Part shown: piece after piece, positions 21,991-32,178 of the stretch
Numbering within the stretch: position 1 is the stretch's first letter
Layout: each line of letters starts with the position of its first letter
Source of the DNA: Glycine soja
Taxonomy: Eukaryota > Streptophyta > Magnoliopsida > Fabales > Fabaceae
Reading direction: 5' to 3'
Assembly (NCBI RefSeq): GCF_004193775.1
Contig: NC_041021.1
Span: 14,589,198-14,653,197 of the forward strand
DNA: 64,000 nt
Notes under the pieces: generated by a model
Databases searched by the model: none
The model's input: only the letters and a program-made list of their open reading frames with translations
Told to the model about the DNA's origin: nothing
Translations under genes and position numbers: made by a program

Positions 21991-23770
21991 AACGGTCAGG
22001 GTTCATATTGGAGACCCTTCATCCACGCGAATGACTTGACTGCTACCACCAGGTGTAGGATGAGACCTACCTAGCTTTCTAGTGGGAGGATAGGGAGCCA
22101 CTTTCAAGCTTTCAACATAGCACTATCAGGCCTATTTTTGGTCTGCCTTGATAGTCACAATCTCTCCCGTCAAGGTTGGGAATTTCATCTTCAGATATGG
22201 TGCGAAGACATTGGCTTCAAGTTAGTTTAGCATTTTCCTGCCAAAGTCAAGGAGTGGTCCAGAGTGTGGTTGGGCTGTGTCTGACGAGACTTTAAGCCTT
22301 TGGAATGTTTTCTAGTAAAGTATGTCTATGGAGCTGCCTTGATCAATGAAGACCTTGGACACCATGCAATTGGCGATCACGATGAAGAAGACTATGGGGT
22401 TGTTTTGGTTGATAGGGTTGATGCCCTTGAAGTCTCTGTCGATGAATGTTATGGGAGGGAGACTTCTTGGGAATGGTTTGTCAACACAATTGATGTTGAT
22501 ATCTTGGATAACATGGAGATGACACTGTTGGGATTGGCAAGACTATCCTCCATTGGAAAATTTGCCTGCAATGGTGTTGATTACACCTCAAATTTGTTGG
22601 GCGAGCTCATTTTCTTGTTCTTGCAGAGGTCATTGCTCGTGTCTTGTTGGTGATACCTTTGTCTCCCTCTATCTTCTATTTTTTCCTTTCTTCAATTGAC
22701 ATCGTGATTTTTGTGTTGTTCCTCTTGGTGTCATCAAGGTTTTACTCCTGCTAGGTGATTGTCAAGCCTCTTCATGAATTGGGCTAGATATTCAGCCTGC
22801 ATGAGCTCTTTAATTTTATCTTTCAAATCCCATGAATCTTTTACATTGTGACCATAACTGTGATGGAATCTGCAGTGTTTGGTTCTGTCTAACCCTAGTC
22901 TGGGAGGAAATGGCAGAGGTAGTTTTATGGGTACCTCAACGTTGAAGGCCTCTTTAAGAATAGTGGTGTGATTGGCCATCAGGGGTATGTAACACTAATA
23001 CTTAGGTCCTCTTGAGAGAGGTTGGCACTTGTCCGACATGTGTGAGTCGATCCTGGTACCTCCTTCTCTTTTGTCCCGCTTGTCAGACCTCGTTTCTAAA
23101 CCATGACATCTCCTCCATTTGAATATAGCCTTTGGCTCGTTTGCGCAACTCATCCATGCTATTGGGAGGGTTTTTGCATAGATTGTCTATGAACTTACTG
23201 GGTCGTAAGACGAGTAGCATGGAGTGTAGCGCTACTTGAGGGTTAAGATTCTAGATCTAGACAACAATTCATCCAAACCTGTCCATGATCTTTCAGAGTG
23301 ATTCATCATTTGCTTGTCATAAATTGGCCAGAGTAGCGGAAGTCATGTGGCGTGACCGACTGGTTGCATACTAAAAACTGAAATGCTTGACAAGGGTGTC
23401 AAAGTTGTCGATGGACCTTGGAGGGAGTCCTCCATACCATGTCAATGCTGCTCCTTTGAGGAATGTTGGGAAAACCCGACAAAAGATTGCGTCATCATTG
23501 GTGTAGAGATTTGCGTGAGGAATGCATCCAAATGTTTGTCTGAATCTGTAGTTCCATCGTAGCACTATAGGTTGAGTGGCTTCCAACCTAAGGGCAGGTC
23601 AGCCTCCATGACTCTGCTTGTGTACATTCATGCATTGTGCAGAGAGAGTGCTTGTCACCCTGGAGGCGTCTCACCCGAGCCTCCATCTGGTCGTGGTCAG
23701 CCTTTAGCTTTATGAGTTCCTCCTCTTGTTAACCATTGATGAAAAAAGGCTGCAGGATAAGTTTCACCGC
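21991..23770 (-). pseudogene. Element C gag and protease region
   Basis: Minus-strand gag starts near 23760. The capsid core is recognisable at 23371-23510 (LYTNDDAIFCRVFPTFLKGA, then LTWYGGLPPRSIDNFDTLVK), of the Retrotrans_gag type. Further along come KGYIQMEEMSWFRNEV (about 23095-23145) and HCRFHHSYGHNVKDSWDLKD (about 22830-22890), a degenerate zinc-knuckle-like C..H..H block. The protease region between about 22640 and 22000 is barely readable, with ADQK and YPPTRKLGRSHPTPGG segments near 22045-22150. Stops and frame changes are frequent. Confidence 0.75.
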
Positions 23771-23772
23771 CA

Positions 23773-23790
23773 TCCCACGGTGGGCGCCAA
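23773..23790 (-). other. Primer binding site of element C
   Basis: The minus strand reads TTGGCGCCCACCGTGGGA one base inside the LTR end (...AATACA at 23792). This is a standard PBS form for Tat-lineage gypsy elements, and it fixes the direction of element C. Confidence 0.75.
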
Positions 23791-23791
23791 A

Positions 23792-24327
23792 TGTATTTAC
23801 CAAAATCTAGAACTGACCAATGTTAGGGTAGACATGGCCAAGGTGGGCTCCACGATCTTGCACGTCAAAATGAGTATCTTTTGTTAGGAGAACAAGAAGG
23901 GGGTACCTACAAAACAAAAGACTCTAACGCTCAAGTAAGTACGTGAGTGAGTTGAGAATGGAATGAAAAAGGTGAGATAGAACTTGGTAGTTAAAGTCGG
24001 ATAAGAGCTTTGAGTCCTAGTGTTGTAGGGGCTGTTATGGTGGTGTAACGACCCTTGTAAATAATTTCTAGCTTGTAGATAATAACTAGTAGATAAGTTG
24101 TAGCTTATAGATAATGTGTATCTTATAAATAATTAAGTACCTACCACTTGATAAAGGAGTTGTAAATATTCAAATAATGAGACATCTAGAAATAACCTGT
24201 CGGCCCAGTAGCCTAGCTACTAAGGACAATATGTCCGGGCTTTAGTGTCAGGACTGACATGGAGGGCTGACATGTGTATTGGAGCACCACATCACATGCC
24301 ATGTCCGTTTTGTGGACCCTGGACAAT
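23792..24327 (-). mobile_element. Probable 5' LTR of element C
   Basis: The inner end is defined by the PBS (plus strand starts TGTATTTACC). The outer end is uncertain: a TGTCCAGGGTCC reading on the minus strand at 24327 would give a 536-bp LTR. The matching 3' LTR is not in the window, so the end cannot be confirmed by comparison. Confidence 0.4.
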
Positions 24328-25878
24328 ACAAACTTATTAACGCATTCATACTAAAAAATAAGTATGTTCATATTAGCAAAACCTGAGAGTAACTCTATTA
24401 ATTCTCATTCTCACAATTTATTTTCTTATGATCTAACGATTGTAATAAGTAATTAATCTTAACTATTAAATCTTAAAAAAAAAAAATTATGAAAATAAAG
24501 AGTAACTCAGAGTTACTCTTAGAGTAAGTTGATATCTTTTTTTCTCTCTCTATATATAAACTCGACATTGGCAAAGTCTATTTCTCTTAATTATTAATAA
24601 AAAAAACACATTAAGAAATTGGTTTTGGAAAAGGCAATTTTTCATCTTTGTTAAAAAAATGACTGGATAAGTAAATAATCTGGAAAGATAAGTATTTGGA
24701 TAAATAAAATTTCTTATTTTCTTTTATGATTATTTAATTTTTTTTCCTTTCCAGATAGAAAGAGATATTTATTTATTTATTTATTCGTGACTAGAAATAA
24801 AATTGTACTGGGGTGGAGGACACCGGCCGATTGGTCCTTGTCATAATGAGAGTATAGTTTAGCCCTATTCGCTTTGATGATAAACAAAATAGTGTTGGCT
24901 AGTCGCTAGTGGCTACCACTTGCGCAATAATGGAGCACTCTTTCAGATCAATAATTGTGAAGGGTTGTTGTCTAGAAAAAAAAATACCACAACCAAACGG
25001 CACATGGCACCCCAAACTGCTGACAAGAAGTTTGCAGAAGAGTGGTATTTATATATGATCGTAAGATTTTGTACCGAAAGAAATGATTGATAAGAGGTAA
25101 GGACTAAGGAGGAAGGAGCTACGTACCAAGACCAACTAGATGCAACATTTAAACATATAATGGACTTAAATTGCACTCAATAACAAGGCGAAAGAAAGAA
25201 GTGGAAATTACCATTTCAAAATGCAATGAGATTCACAGCGAATTTAAACAATTTTTTTCTTGAGATAGATGTACTTTGAAAGATAAGAGATAAGAAAATA
25301 AAAGAAACAAATATATAGTAAGTGATGTGATAAAAATATATATAAATATATATACATGAAAAAACAATAAATAAATGAAATACAATATACATACACTAAT
25401 AGAATAAATTTCCATTTAATCCCGTATGATACTTAAGTTTTATAATTACCACAAATGCTATTTTTAGTTATCCATCTATTTTATTTTATCGATGATTAAT
25501 CTTTATCAAGAAAATACATACATTTTTAGTCTCATACGAAAATTAAACTAAAAAATTAATGTGTCGATAAGAAATTAAAAACAAAAATGGAAAAGAGTAA
25601 TCACAAACGTGTCAAATTAAAATATGAATTGTAAAGATGGAAACGGTCACGATATCACGGATCCTGTAACTTAAGGAAATTGCTTGATCTCACGGCTAAC
25701 CACACAAGTTTGTACTATAGATTCCCTTTTGGTCTTTTCGTTATAGCTCACATTAGGAAGAAATTATTTTTCTGAAGAAAAAATCTTGGCCTCAAATAAT
25801 TCATACGTGATATTAAATTTTTTATCCTTAAAATTTTCATATGTTAGTTCATCAATTAAATTAAGCTTCATCAGATGA
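24328..25878. other. AT-rich DNA, no gene; possible MITE at about 24385-24533
   Basis: No coding signal on either strand. At about 24385-24533 inverted ends GAGAGTAACTCT and the AGAGTAACTC/GAGTTACTCT block suggest a small degenerate inverted-repeat element, without clear target duplications. This is one of the few stretches that may be original host intergenic DNA. Confidence 0.4.
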
Positions 25879-25880
25879 TA

Positions 25881-26064
25881 CTCTCTCTGGTTTTCTTTTA
25901 TAAGAAAAAAAATACAGTTTTTTATTTTTTCTTATAAGCAAATTTTGATTATTTTTATAGGAAAATATTTTTTAATTGAAAATAACATAATTTAATTAAT
26001 TTAATTAATTTTTTTAATAAGTATGAAGTCAATATTTTTTGCTAATAAAAGAGAACAAATGGAG
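25881..26064. mobile_element. Stowaway-like MITE (184 bp), TA target duplication
   Basis: Left end CTCTCTCTGGTTTTCTTTTA and right end ...GAGAACAAATGGAG are imperfect terminal inverted repeats. The element is AT-rich inside, has TA on both sides (25879-25880 and 26065-26066) and no coding capacity. Size, TIR wording and TA fit Tc1/mariner-type Stowaway elements. Confidence 0.65.
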
Positions 26065-27689
26065 TAGTAATTAAATATTATTAATTATTTTCTCATAAAT
26101 TAAAAAAGGAAAAATAATTAAGTCGCCTTAAACTTTACCTTTTTTACTTATAATTTGATATTCTAAAGTTTAATTTCATTTCATTTGATTTATAAACTTT
26201 ACTGTTTTCTAAATAGGCACCCTAAACTTTATTTTCATTTTAATCGATCCTTAATTAATTTAAACATTTTTTACCACTTCTACAAATAACTCTTTTCACC
26301 CTCCAGGCCACCACCTCCTAAAAAAACTACACTTAGTAGGCAGCCTCTACAAAAAAAACAAGAACATGTTTCAGTAAAGATGAATTGAAAAAAAAATATT
26401 AAACAATAAAATGATTGCAAAACACAATAAACTAATATTATCGAAAATTTAGCGGTACTTGTCGTTCCAACGGGTCCAACTTAGATAAGACTTAAGAGAA
26501 AGAAGAATAATAAAACTAAATTAAATATGTTTTTTATGACTGTAAAATAGTTTATTTTAGTTTTATTATCTAAATATTTTTTAAATTTATTTTACTGTCT
26601 GTTTTCAGTAAAAATATTAGGAAGTAATGATATTGCAAGTTAACAGAGTGATGTCCCGATGTATATTTCTCAATTTAGCTGTTGAAAAAATTTGTAAATG
26701 ACATGTTATTCCATTAAAAATTTAAAATTCCACATGAGTGTTTAGAAATTATAATTGTTACTTTAAGCATATAAAAGATTAATGTACATAATTCATGCTC
26801 CTAAAATTTTCAGAAATCAAGGATAGAATTTTAAACTTTAGTGAAGGACGAATTCAAATATTTATTCAAAAATAAAACAAGTGGCTCTTCATTAAACGTG
26901 CATTTAATTATTGATATAGGACAATTCCCGACACATTTGAAACATGGCCCAATTATATAGTCAATTATTATTAAGTGGTTATTAAATTATTCTAGGAATA
27001 CTTTTGGTGAGTTAGTTGTATTTGTACAGGGTATCTAGGTAATCGTTTCTCTTAACTTGTTTCTTCTTCAAAGTCTTTTTTTTTTTCACTATTTGGTAGG
27101 CAGTAATCCGAAGAGTGAGGTATTATAAAAAGATATTCTGATGCTCAAATCAAATCTCACACAAGAACAATAAATGAGTAATAGAATAAACATTGTCTTA
27201 CCTTAATATTTTTTTAATTATTTATATAAATCTAAATGGACTTTGGACCTATGGGCTCTAGTATATCATTACCTTATTAGGTAATTAGGTAATGCTCTTA
27301 TAATCATAATTAAGGATTTTTCTTATAGTCTTAACAACTTTATTTAAGATGAAGGCTTTTCTTAGTGGATCTCAACCATTTTTTGCTTGAAGTTCGTGAT
27401 AGGAGGTTTAAATGTGACAATTATGTTTTTTGTGTAATTGTTGTATTTTTGAATTTGGATAGTCGATTGGTATTCTCTGACAAAATTAGATCAAACGATT
27501 GTGGTTAAATGGACTTAGATTTAACCATTATAGGGCCCTTCATATAAAAAAGGGTCCTTCTTTCATTTAGATTTCACACTTAGAAATCTAACTTCACTTT
27601 ACGCTGAATACCATTTGCCTTCCTTGGAGCTTTTGTGCCAAAGACTTGTCTTAGGTATGAGTATGAGCTTCGAGTTAGGTGTTGGTAAC
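26065..27689. other. AT-rich region with a possible degenerate LTR
   Basis: No gene. Around 27095-27190 a segment (gatgctcaaatcaaatctca, then cacaagaacaataaatgag) resembles in layout the LTR of element C near 23910-23970. It could be a diverged LTR of the element owning the accessory ORF that follows; its ends are not visible. Confidence 0.35.
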
Positions 27690-29421
27690 CTGGGGTTTTT
27701 TGAAGAGTGCCATGATCAACTCTTTTTGGAGATAATGGACATGCCAACATCTAGTTCCAAATGACTGAGTCTTTGTCGTCAGGGTCTTTCGCTTCTTTTG
27801 GGTCCTCATATTCTGATGAAGAGAACGTGCATTAGCCCATGTATGAAAAGGGGATGGATAAGTCTGAGGACGTGGCTACTAATGAGAGGGTCAATGTTGA
27901 GGCCTCACACAATGATAAGTTGAACCTGTTACTCAGAGGAAACGTTAGATGTTGTTGATCCAAAAAGAGAAACCACTTCCAATAACACTTCTTGACTATA
28001 CTTAGGTAGACAACGATGTAGGATCTTTCTACTTAAGGTATACCAACAAGTTAAGTATTCTCCATTTCATCAATTGTATCACCGTATGTTCCTTTGTGGA
28101 CAAGGACTTTAGTCTCTTTAACCTCCGTTGTTGTCGTAATGATGCCTGCATGAAACCAAATTGGGTTTTCTTAGCTAAGGAGAAACCCCAACCGAGTGGA
28201 GAGAGGCCAAGCACTGGGAATACATTTGAGGTTGTCCTAGTAAGGGGTTTTTTCTATGTGTATGATTGCATTATTTGCGATCTTCAAGTAGAAATTCCTT
28301 TTGACAACTTTACCATGGGCATGTTGTGCATACTTAATGTCGCTCATTCCTAAACTCCATCTGAATAGGTGGGCAGCCATTCAAGCCTTTTGTGCTTTGT
28401 GTTGATTTTTTTATTTGAGCCGATGGTGGGGTTTATTTTGTACTACTTTAGGAATCGGCCGACGAACAAGGCTTGGTCATTATCTTTGATTCACCACCAA
28501 GAGAGGCCATTAATTAGGTCGTTCACCACTTCATACAAGAATTTCAAAGTGGGTTTCTCCAAGGTGGAGATTATTCCCGGTCTTGGTGACAACTTTTTTA
28601 TGACTCTTTGGGTAAGTCATTGTTCCCTTTCTACTAGCAACAAGTGTCGATGAGGAATAATGATTTCCTTAACGATTATTTGACTGAGTCTGAGAAGCAT
28701 AACTTGAGTATATTAGAAAAACTTCCCCGGAGGTTGTCAGCCTAACCCATTGTTGCCTTGTACAAGTCTCCTGATGTTTTGGAGGATTTGATAGGTAACT
28801 TACTCTTTCTTTTTGGCATTTTGTCAGTTCGTTTCCGGCTTCTCAACATGTCTTGTTTATTTTTAAGATATCTTATGCTCTATCGGGATGGATTCTCTCA
28901 ATTTTTCTGCCATGTGCCAAAAGGTTAGCATCACTTCTGCTAACATCATTGTTGTTACCCCTGATATTCGTAGTCCTCCTCCTCATCCTAGCCCTCAAGT
29001 TGTTGTGCTGCTTGGGAACAAGAACAAGAAGAAAAAGGCTAGGCGAGAGTGTAAGGAGGAACAATGACCTAAAAAGATGCAATAACCGACTTTGCATCAA
29101 TTTAACACTTCTCTTGACGGCTCTTTTGACACCTTGCCCTTAGTGTTAGGAGAAAAGTTTTTCCACTCTTCTTACCATCCCCAAAGTTTGATGTCAACTA
29201 GTGTTGTGTCTGACTACAACAAAGACATTTTGCAGGGTGCTGATGCGACTTCAAATTGGGCCATGTACTTAGAGCTGCAGTCTAAGTCAACCATCATCAC
29301 TAAACATATGATCTTACTCAACTCTTTGGTCGATCAAGAAGTATTAAAATTGAAGAAGGCCCTTGAGGCTATCGAGAAGGAAAAGGATCATGCCATTGAG
29401 GCAAATATCAAGTTGATAACC
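27690..29421 (+). pseudogene. Accessory ORF, gypsy-type transposon protein (PF04195-like), decayed and truncated
   Basis: The plus strand shows the conserved core in broken frames: MKPNWVFLAKEKPQPSGERP (28147-28206), GFFYVYDCIICDLQVEIPFD then NFTMGMLCILNVAHS (28246-28350), FVLIFLFEPMVGFILYYF (28392-28445), SYKNFKVGFSKVE (28533-28572), and a late coiled coil (VLKLKKALEAIEKEKDHAIE, about 29343-29402). Stops and frameshifts lie between blocks. It ends where the P LTR begins at 29422. As in element C this class of ORF may be antisense to its own gag-pol, which would then lie to the right, beyond P and off the window. Confidence 0.6.
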
Positions 29422-29635
29422 TGTCATACCCTAATTTCGTCCGAGGACTATTGTTTGTTGATCTTTTGATCCTTGTTAGTCAACTTACGGTGTTGAACGC
29501 CAGTTACAGTGCGAAATAGATGATCATTCAATGTTTTGATCAAGAATGCGAAAGATACCGAAAGGGAGGGGCAAAGGGTCATTTCAGGGGGTTTTCTGAA
29601 CCCTGGCTCGCTTGGGCCCCCAAATAGCTTAGGGG

Positions 29636-29675
29636 TGAAGTAACCTTGCTCGCCTAGGCGAGCAAGGTTACTTCA
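29636..29675. repeat. 40-bp perfect palindrome in the P LTR
   Basis: The centre is CCTAGG between 29655 and 29656. The left arm 29636-29655 is the exact reverse complement of 29656-29675. It contains CTCGCCTAGGCGAG, the family motif, extended on both sides. It lies 58 bp upstream of the TATA box at 29733. Confidence 0.95.
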
Positions 29676-29732
29676 GGTTGAAGCAACAGCTCGCCTGGGC
29701 GAGCTGCCATGACCCCTAATGCCATCTTTTGC

Positions 29733-29740
29733 TATAAATA
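29733..29740 (+). promoter_or_regulatory. TATA box of the P LTR
   Basis: TATAAATA after gccatcttttgc, aligned with the other family LTRs. The downstream GGGTAAGT donor seen in E1, S and B is absent here. Confidence 0.65.
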
Positions 29741-30662
29741 CGCGTGAGGAAGGCTGAGTAAAGGGTTCCAAGGTCCAACATTGAGAGAAATAAGAGAGAG
29801 GAAGAAGAAAGAAGAGAAAAACGAGGTCAAGGCGCTACCGAATTGCGACCATAATCGATTTTTATATCGTTCTTCGTCCGCTCTTCGTTCGTCATCCGAT
29901 TAGTTTTTGTTTTAAGGATTTGAATGCGATCTATGCACCCTTAGGGGTCCTCTTTATTGTTTTGTGAATCTTCATCTCATTCTCCTATCATCGGTAATCA
30001 CTTTTCTTTTGTAAAGTAAGTTTTAACCGATCATTAGTTCCGCAAGTTATCTTAAAAAAGGGTTGAAGGTTAATAAGCAAAAACCAAGATAAAACCAACT
30101 CAACTAATTTTTTTTATCAAATATCACTTGAGATCATTTCAAGGTCCAATGCCTTAACGATTCTCTCCTCTTTTCAAAAAAATCAAAAGATCGTTTCAAG
30201 GTCCAACGTCTTAAACGACTCTTTCCGCTTTTCAAAGTTTAAGACATCATTTCAAGGTCCAATGCCTTAAATGACTTTTGTTTGTAATTAAAATCAATCT
30301 TTCAAAAAACATAAAAATAATTTAACACACAAACTTTCAGACTTAAAGAACTACGTAGGTATGAATTCCTCATCGCACCTGAGTATATGTAAAAAGGGGA
30401 AATACACAATTTTGAAGTCATGTTTTGCACACTCGATTAAAGGCTACCGTCCCTTGTGAAAGGTGCGTGAGGTGCTAATATCTTCCCCGTGCGTAAAAAA
30501 CTCCCGAACCCTCATTTTCAAAATTTGTAGACCTTTTTCTTTTTGGTTTTTTCTAATGTTTTCCTCCAATAAACGTTGGTGGCGACTCTACACATTTTCT
30601 TTAGGAGAAGATGTACCATTTTGTTTCGCCTCGCCCTCCCGCCTAAGGGTAGGTAGCGACAG

Positions 30663-30681
30663 TTGGCGACTCCACTAGGGA
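30663..30681 (+). other. Primer binding site of P (tRNA-Arg-like)
   Basis: TTGGCGACTCCACTAGGGA one base after the LTR end. TGGCGACTCCACTGGGGA-type sites, complementary to a tRNA-Arg 3' end, are characteristic of Ogre elements; one base differs here (A for G). Confidence 0.75.
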
Positions 30682-32040
30682 CTTGTTAGAGAGTTAGGCC
30701 ATTCGATCAGTGTGCAATGTTTTTATTGTGACTTCTTTATTTATGTTCCCTTTTCCCTTTTATCTTTTGCTTTGTCCAAATCTGTATATAACCCTTGCTA
30801 TGTTGTTGTGTTTAGTGTGTGTTTGTCTATCTATTACATTCATAGTTAGAAATATTTTTTCTATGCACATGGCACCTACACCTTGCACACACATTGAGAT
30901 GTTAGACCCTATACCCGGGTCTATGTGAGACATAAGTAGTGGAGGTTAATATGTGGTCTTGCTGGGTCTTCGACTCACTTGATAACAGTGAAGCCTCATC
31001 TAGAGTTTCCTCTTTTAGTGATGCATTGTCACTGATAGTCCCTATTGCCACAATGTATTACCTAAGAGGATGATATATCTAGAAGCCAGTAAAGTTACAT
31101 GAAACCACCCTTGGGAATTATCACAAGAAGTGGACTTTTGGATCCTTTCCATTAGGTTCCTGAATTAGGGGGCACATAGCAAACTCACTCTGGCTTGTTC
31201 CTTGATCGCATCATGCATCTCTTTTTGGCATCGTAATGCACATATCATTCCTGCATTTATCATTTATCATATTCATGCATTGCATTTGCATGAGTTATTG
31301 CATGATCATACATCTTCATTTAGCATGCTTTTGTTCTGCCAACTGCATATATTCTATTTTCATCGTTCGCATGTCATGTTTGCATGCATGATCCTTGCAT
31401 TTTCCTTTGCAAAAAAAGAAACAAAATAAAAGAAAGTCACAATAAAGCATGAATGTTTACACCACATTCTTAGGTACCATGATGATGGCTATAAACCAAC
31501 CATGTTGGGATTATACACACATTTCTCTTAAAAAAAAGATTGAAAATCATGTGAACATGGTACCTAATACATGGTTAACTAGGAAATGATGGTTCTTCGA
31601 GCATCTCATGTCAATCTCATAATTACATTTGTCATGCATAGCATAAGTATGCCCTAGTCATTCATCTCTATGGTATGTTGTCGAAGTATTGACAATCAAA
31701 ATTTCTATTCCTTGGATTATGGGGTTGAACTAAGCACATGTTTTTAAGGAAAGGTTCATCAAGTCAAGGTCAAGTATGGAAGTAACCAACTTGCAAAAGT
31801 TGGGGCAGAAGATGGATTGAGTTACATCGCTTCTTTGTCTACTACCAACACATGATTGAGCTAAATAATTTACAAAAAAATTAAGGACTGTTGACGTCCA
31901 TGTTTTAATTCCAGTTTCACTTTGACGAGATGTGATAAACCATGTTGTTTTAATGGAAATCTAAATTGATTCAACCCTATGTCCTGTGTAAAATTCGCAA
32001 TACTTCAATAATGCATCATTCACATACGGCGCCCTTACCG
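30682..32040 (+). other. P leader
   Basis: Non-coding. The part to about 31200 matches S 45585-45900, and the part from about 31200 matches S 48190 onward. The DUF7745-type ORF1 that S carries between those points is therefore absent. Short ORFs here are not conserved. Confidence 0.6.
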
Positions 32041-32178
32041 AACGCATGCCAAAGCCAAAGTGATTAGTGAAATAGAAGAGGTGCAAGAGCAGATGAAGGC
32101 CGACATGGAGGCCATGAAAGAGCAAATGGCCACAATGATGGAAGCCATGATGAGTATGAGAAAAATAATGAAGGTCAA
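32041..32178 (+). pseudogene. P gag, segment 1 (N-terminus)
   Basis: Encodes ISEIEEVQEQMKADMEAMKE and the Met-rich coiled segment as in S and H1, and is interrupted at 32178 by the outer solo LTR. It reads on in segment 2 at 35529. Confidence 0.85.

Larger units (their letters stand above)
15105..24327 (-). mobile_element. Element C: minus-strand Tat-like gypsy element, 3' end cut by H1
   Basis: Order on the minus strand: probable 5' LTR (24327 down to 23792), PBS (23790-23773), gag, protease region, RT, RNase H, integrase ending at 17280, 48-bp minisatellite, antisense accessory ORF. Stops, frameshifts and lost catalytic residues show an old, dead copy. A solo LTR interrupts RNase H. The 3' LTR is not in the window: H1 enters the accessory ORF at about 15105. 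Confidence 0.75.
29422..30661 (+). mobile_element. 5' LTR of P (1240 bp)
   Basis: TGTCATACCCTAATTTCGTC ... GGGTAGGTAGCGACA, directly followed by the PBS. It is shorter and clearly diverged from the S LTR, sharing both ends, the TATA box (29733) and the U5 hairpins with AAGGTCCAAYGCCTTAA. It has three tandem copies of that hairpin (30133, 30187, 30241) and a 40-bp perfect palindrome in U3. Confidence 0.88.

Noticed and set aside
24943..27400. Possible host gene in the AT-rich interval
   Set aside because: No ORF above about 75 codons, no splice-compatible coding blocks and no recognisable protein; MITE and diverged repeat sequence dominate.
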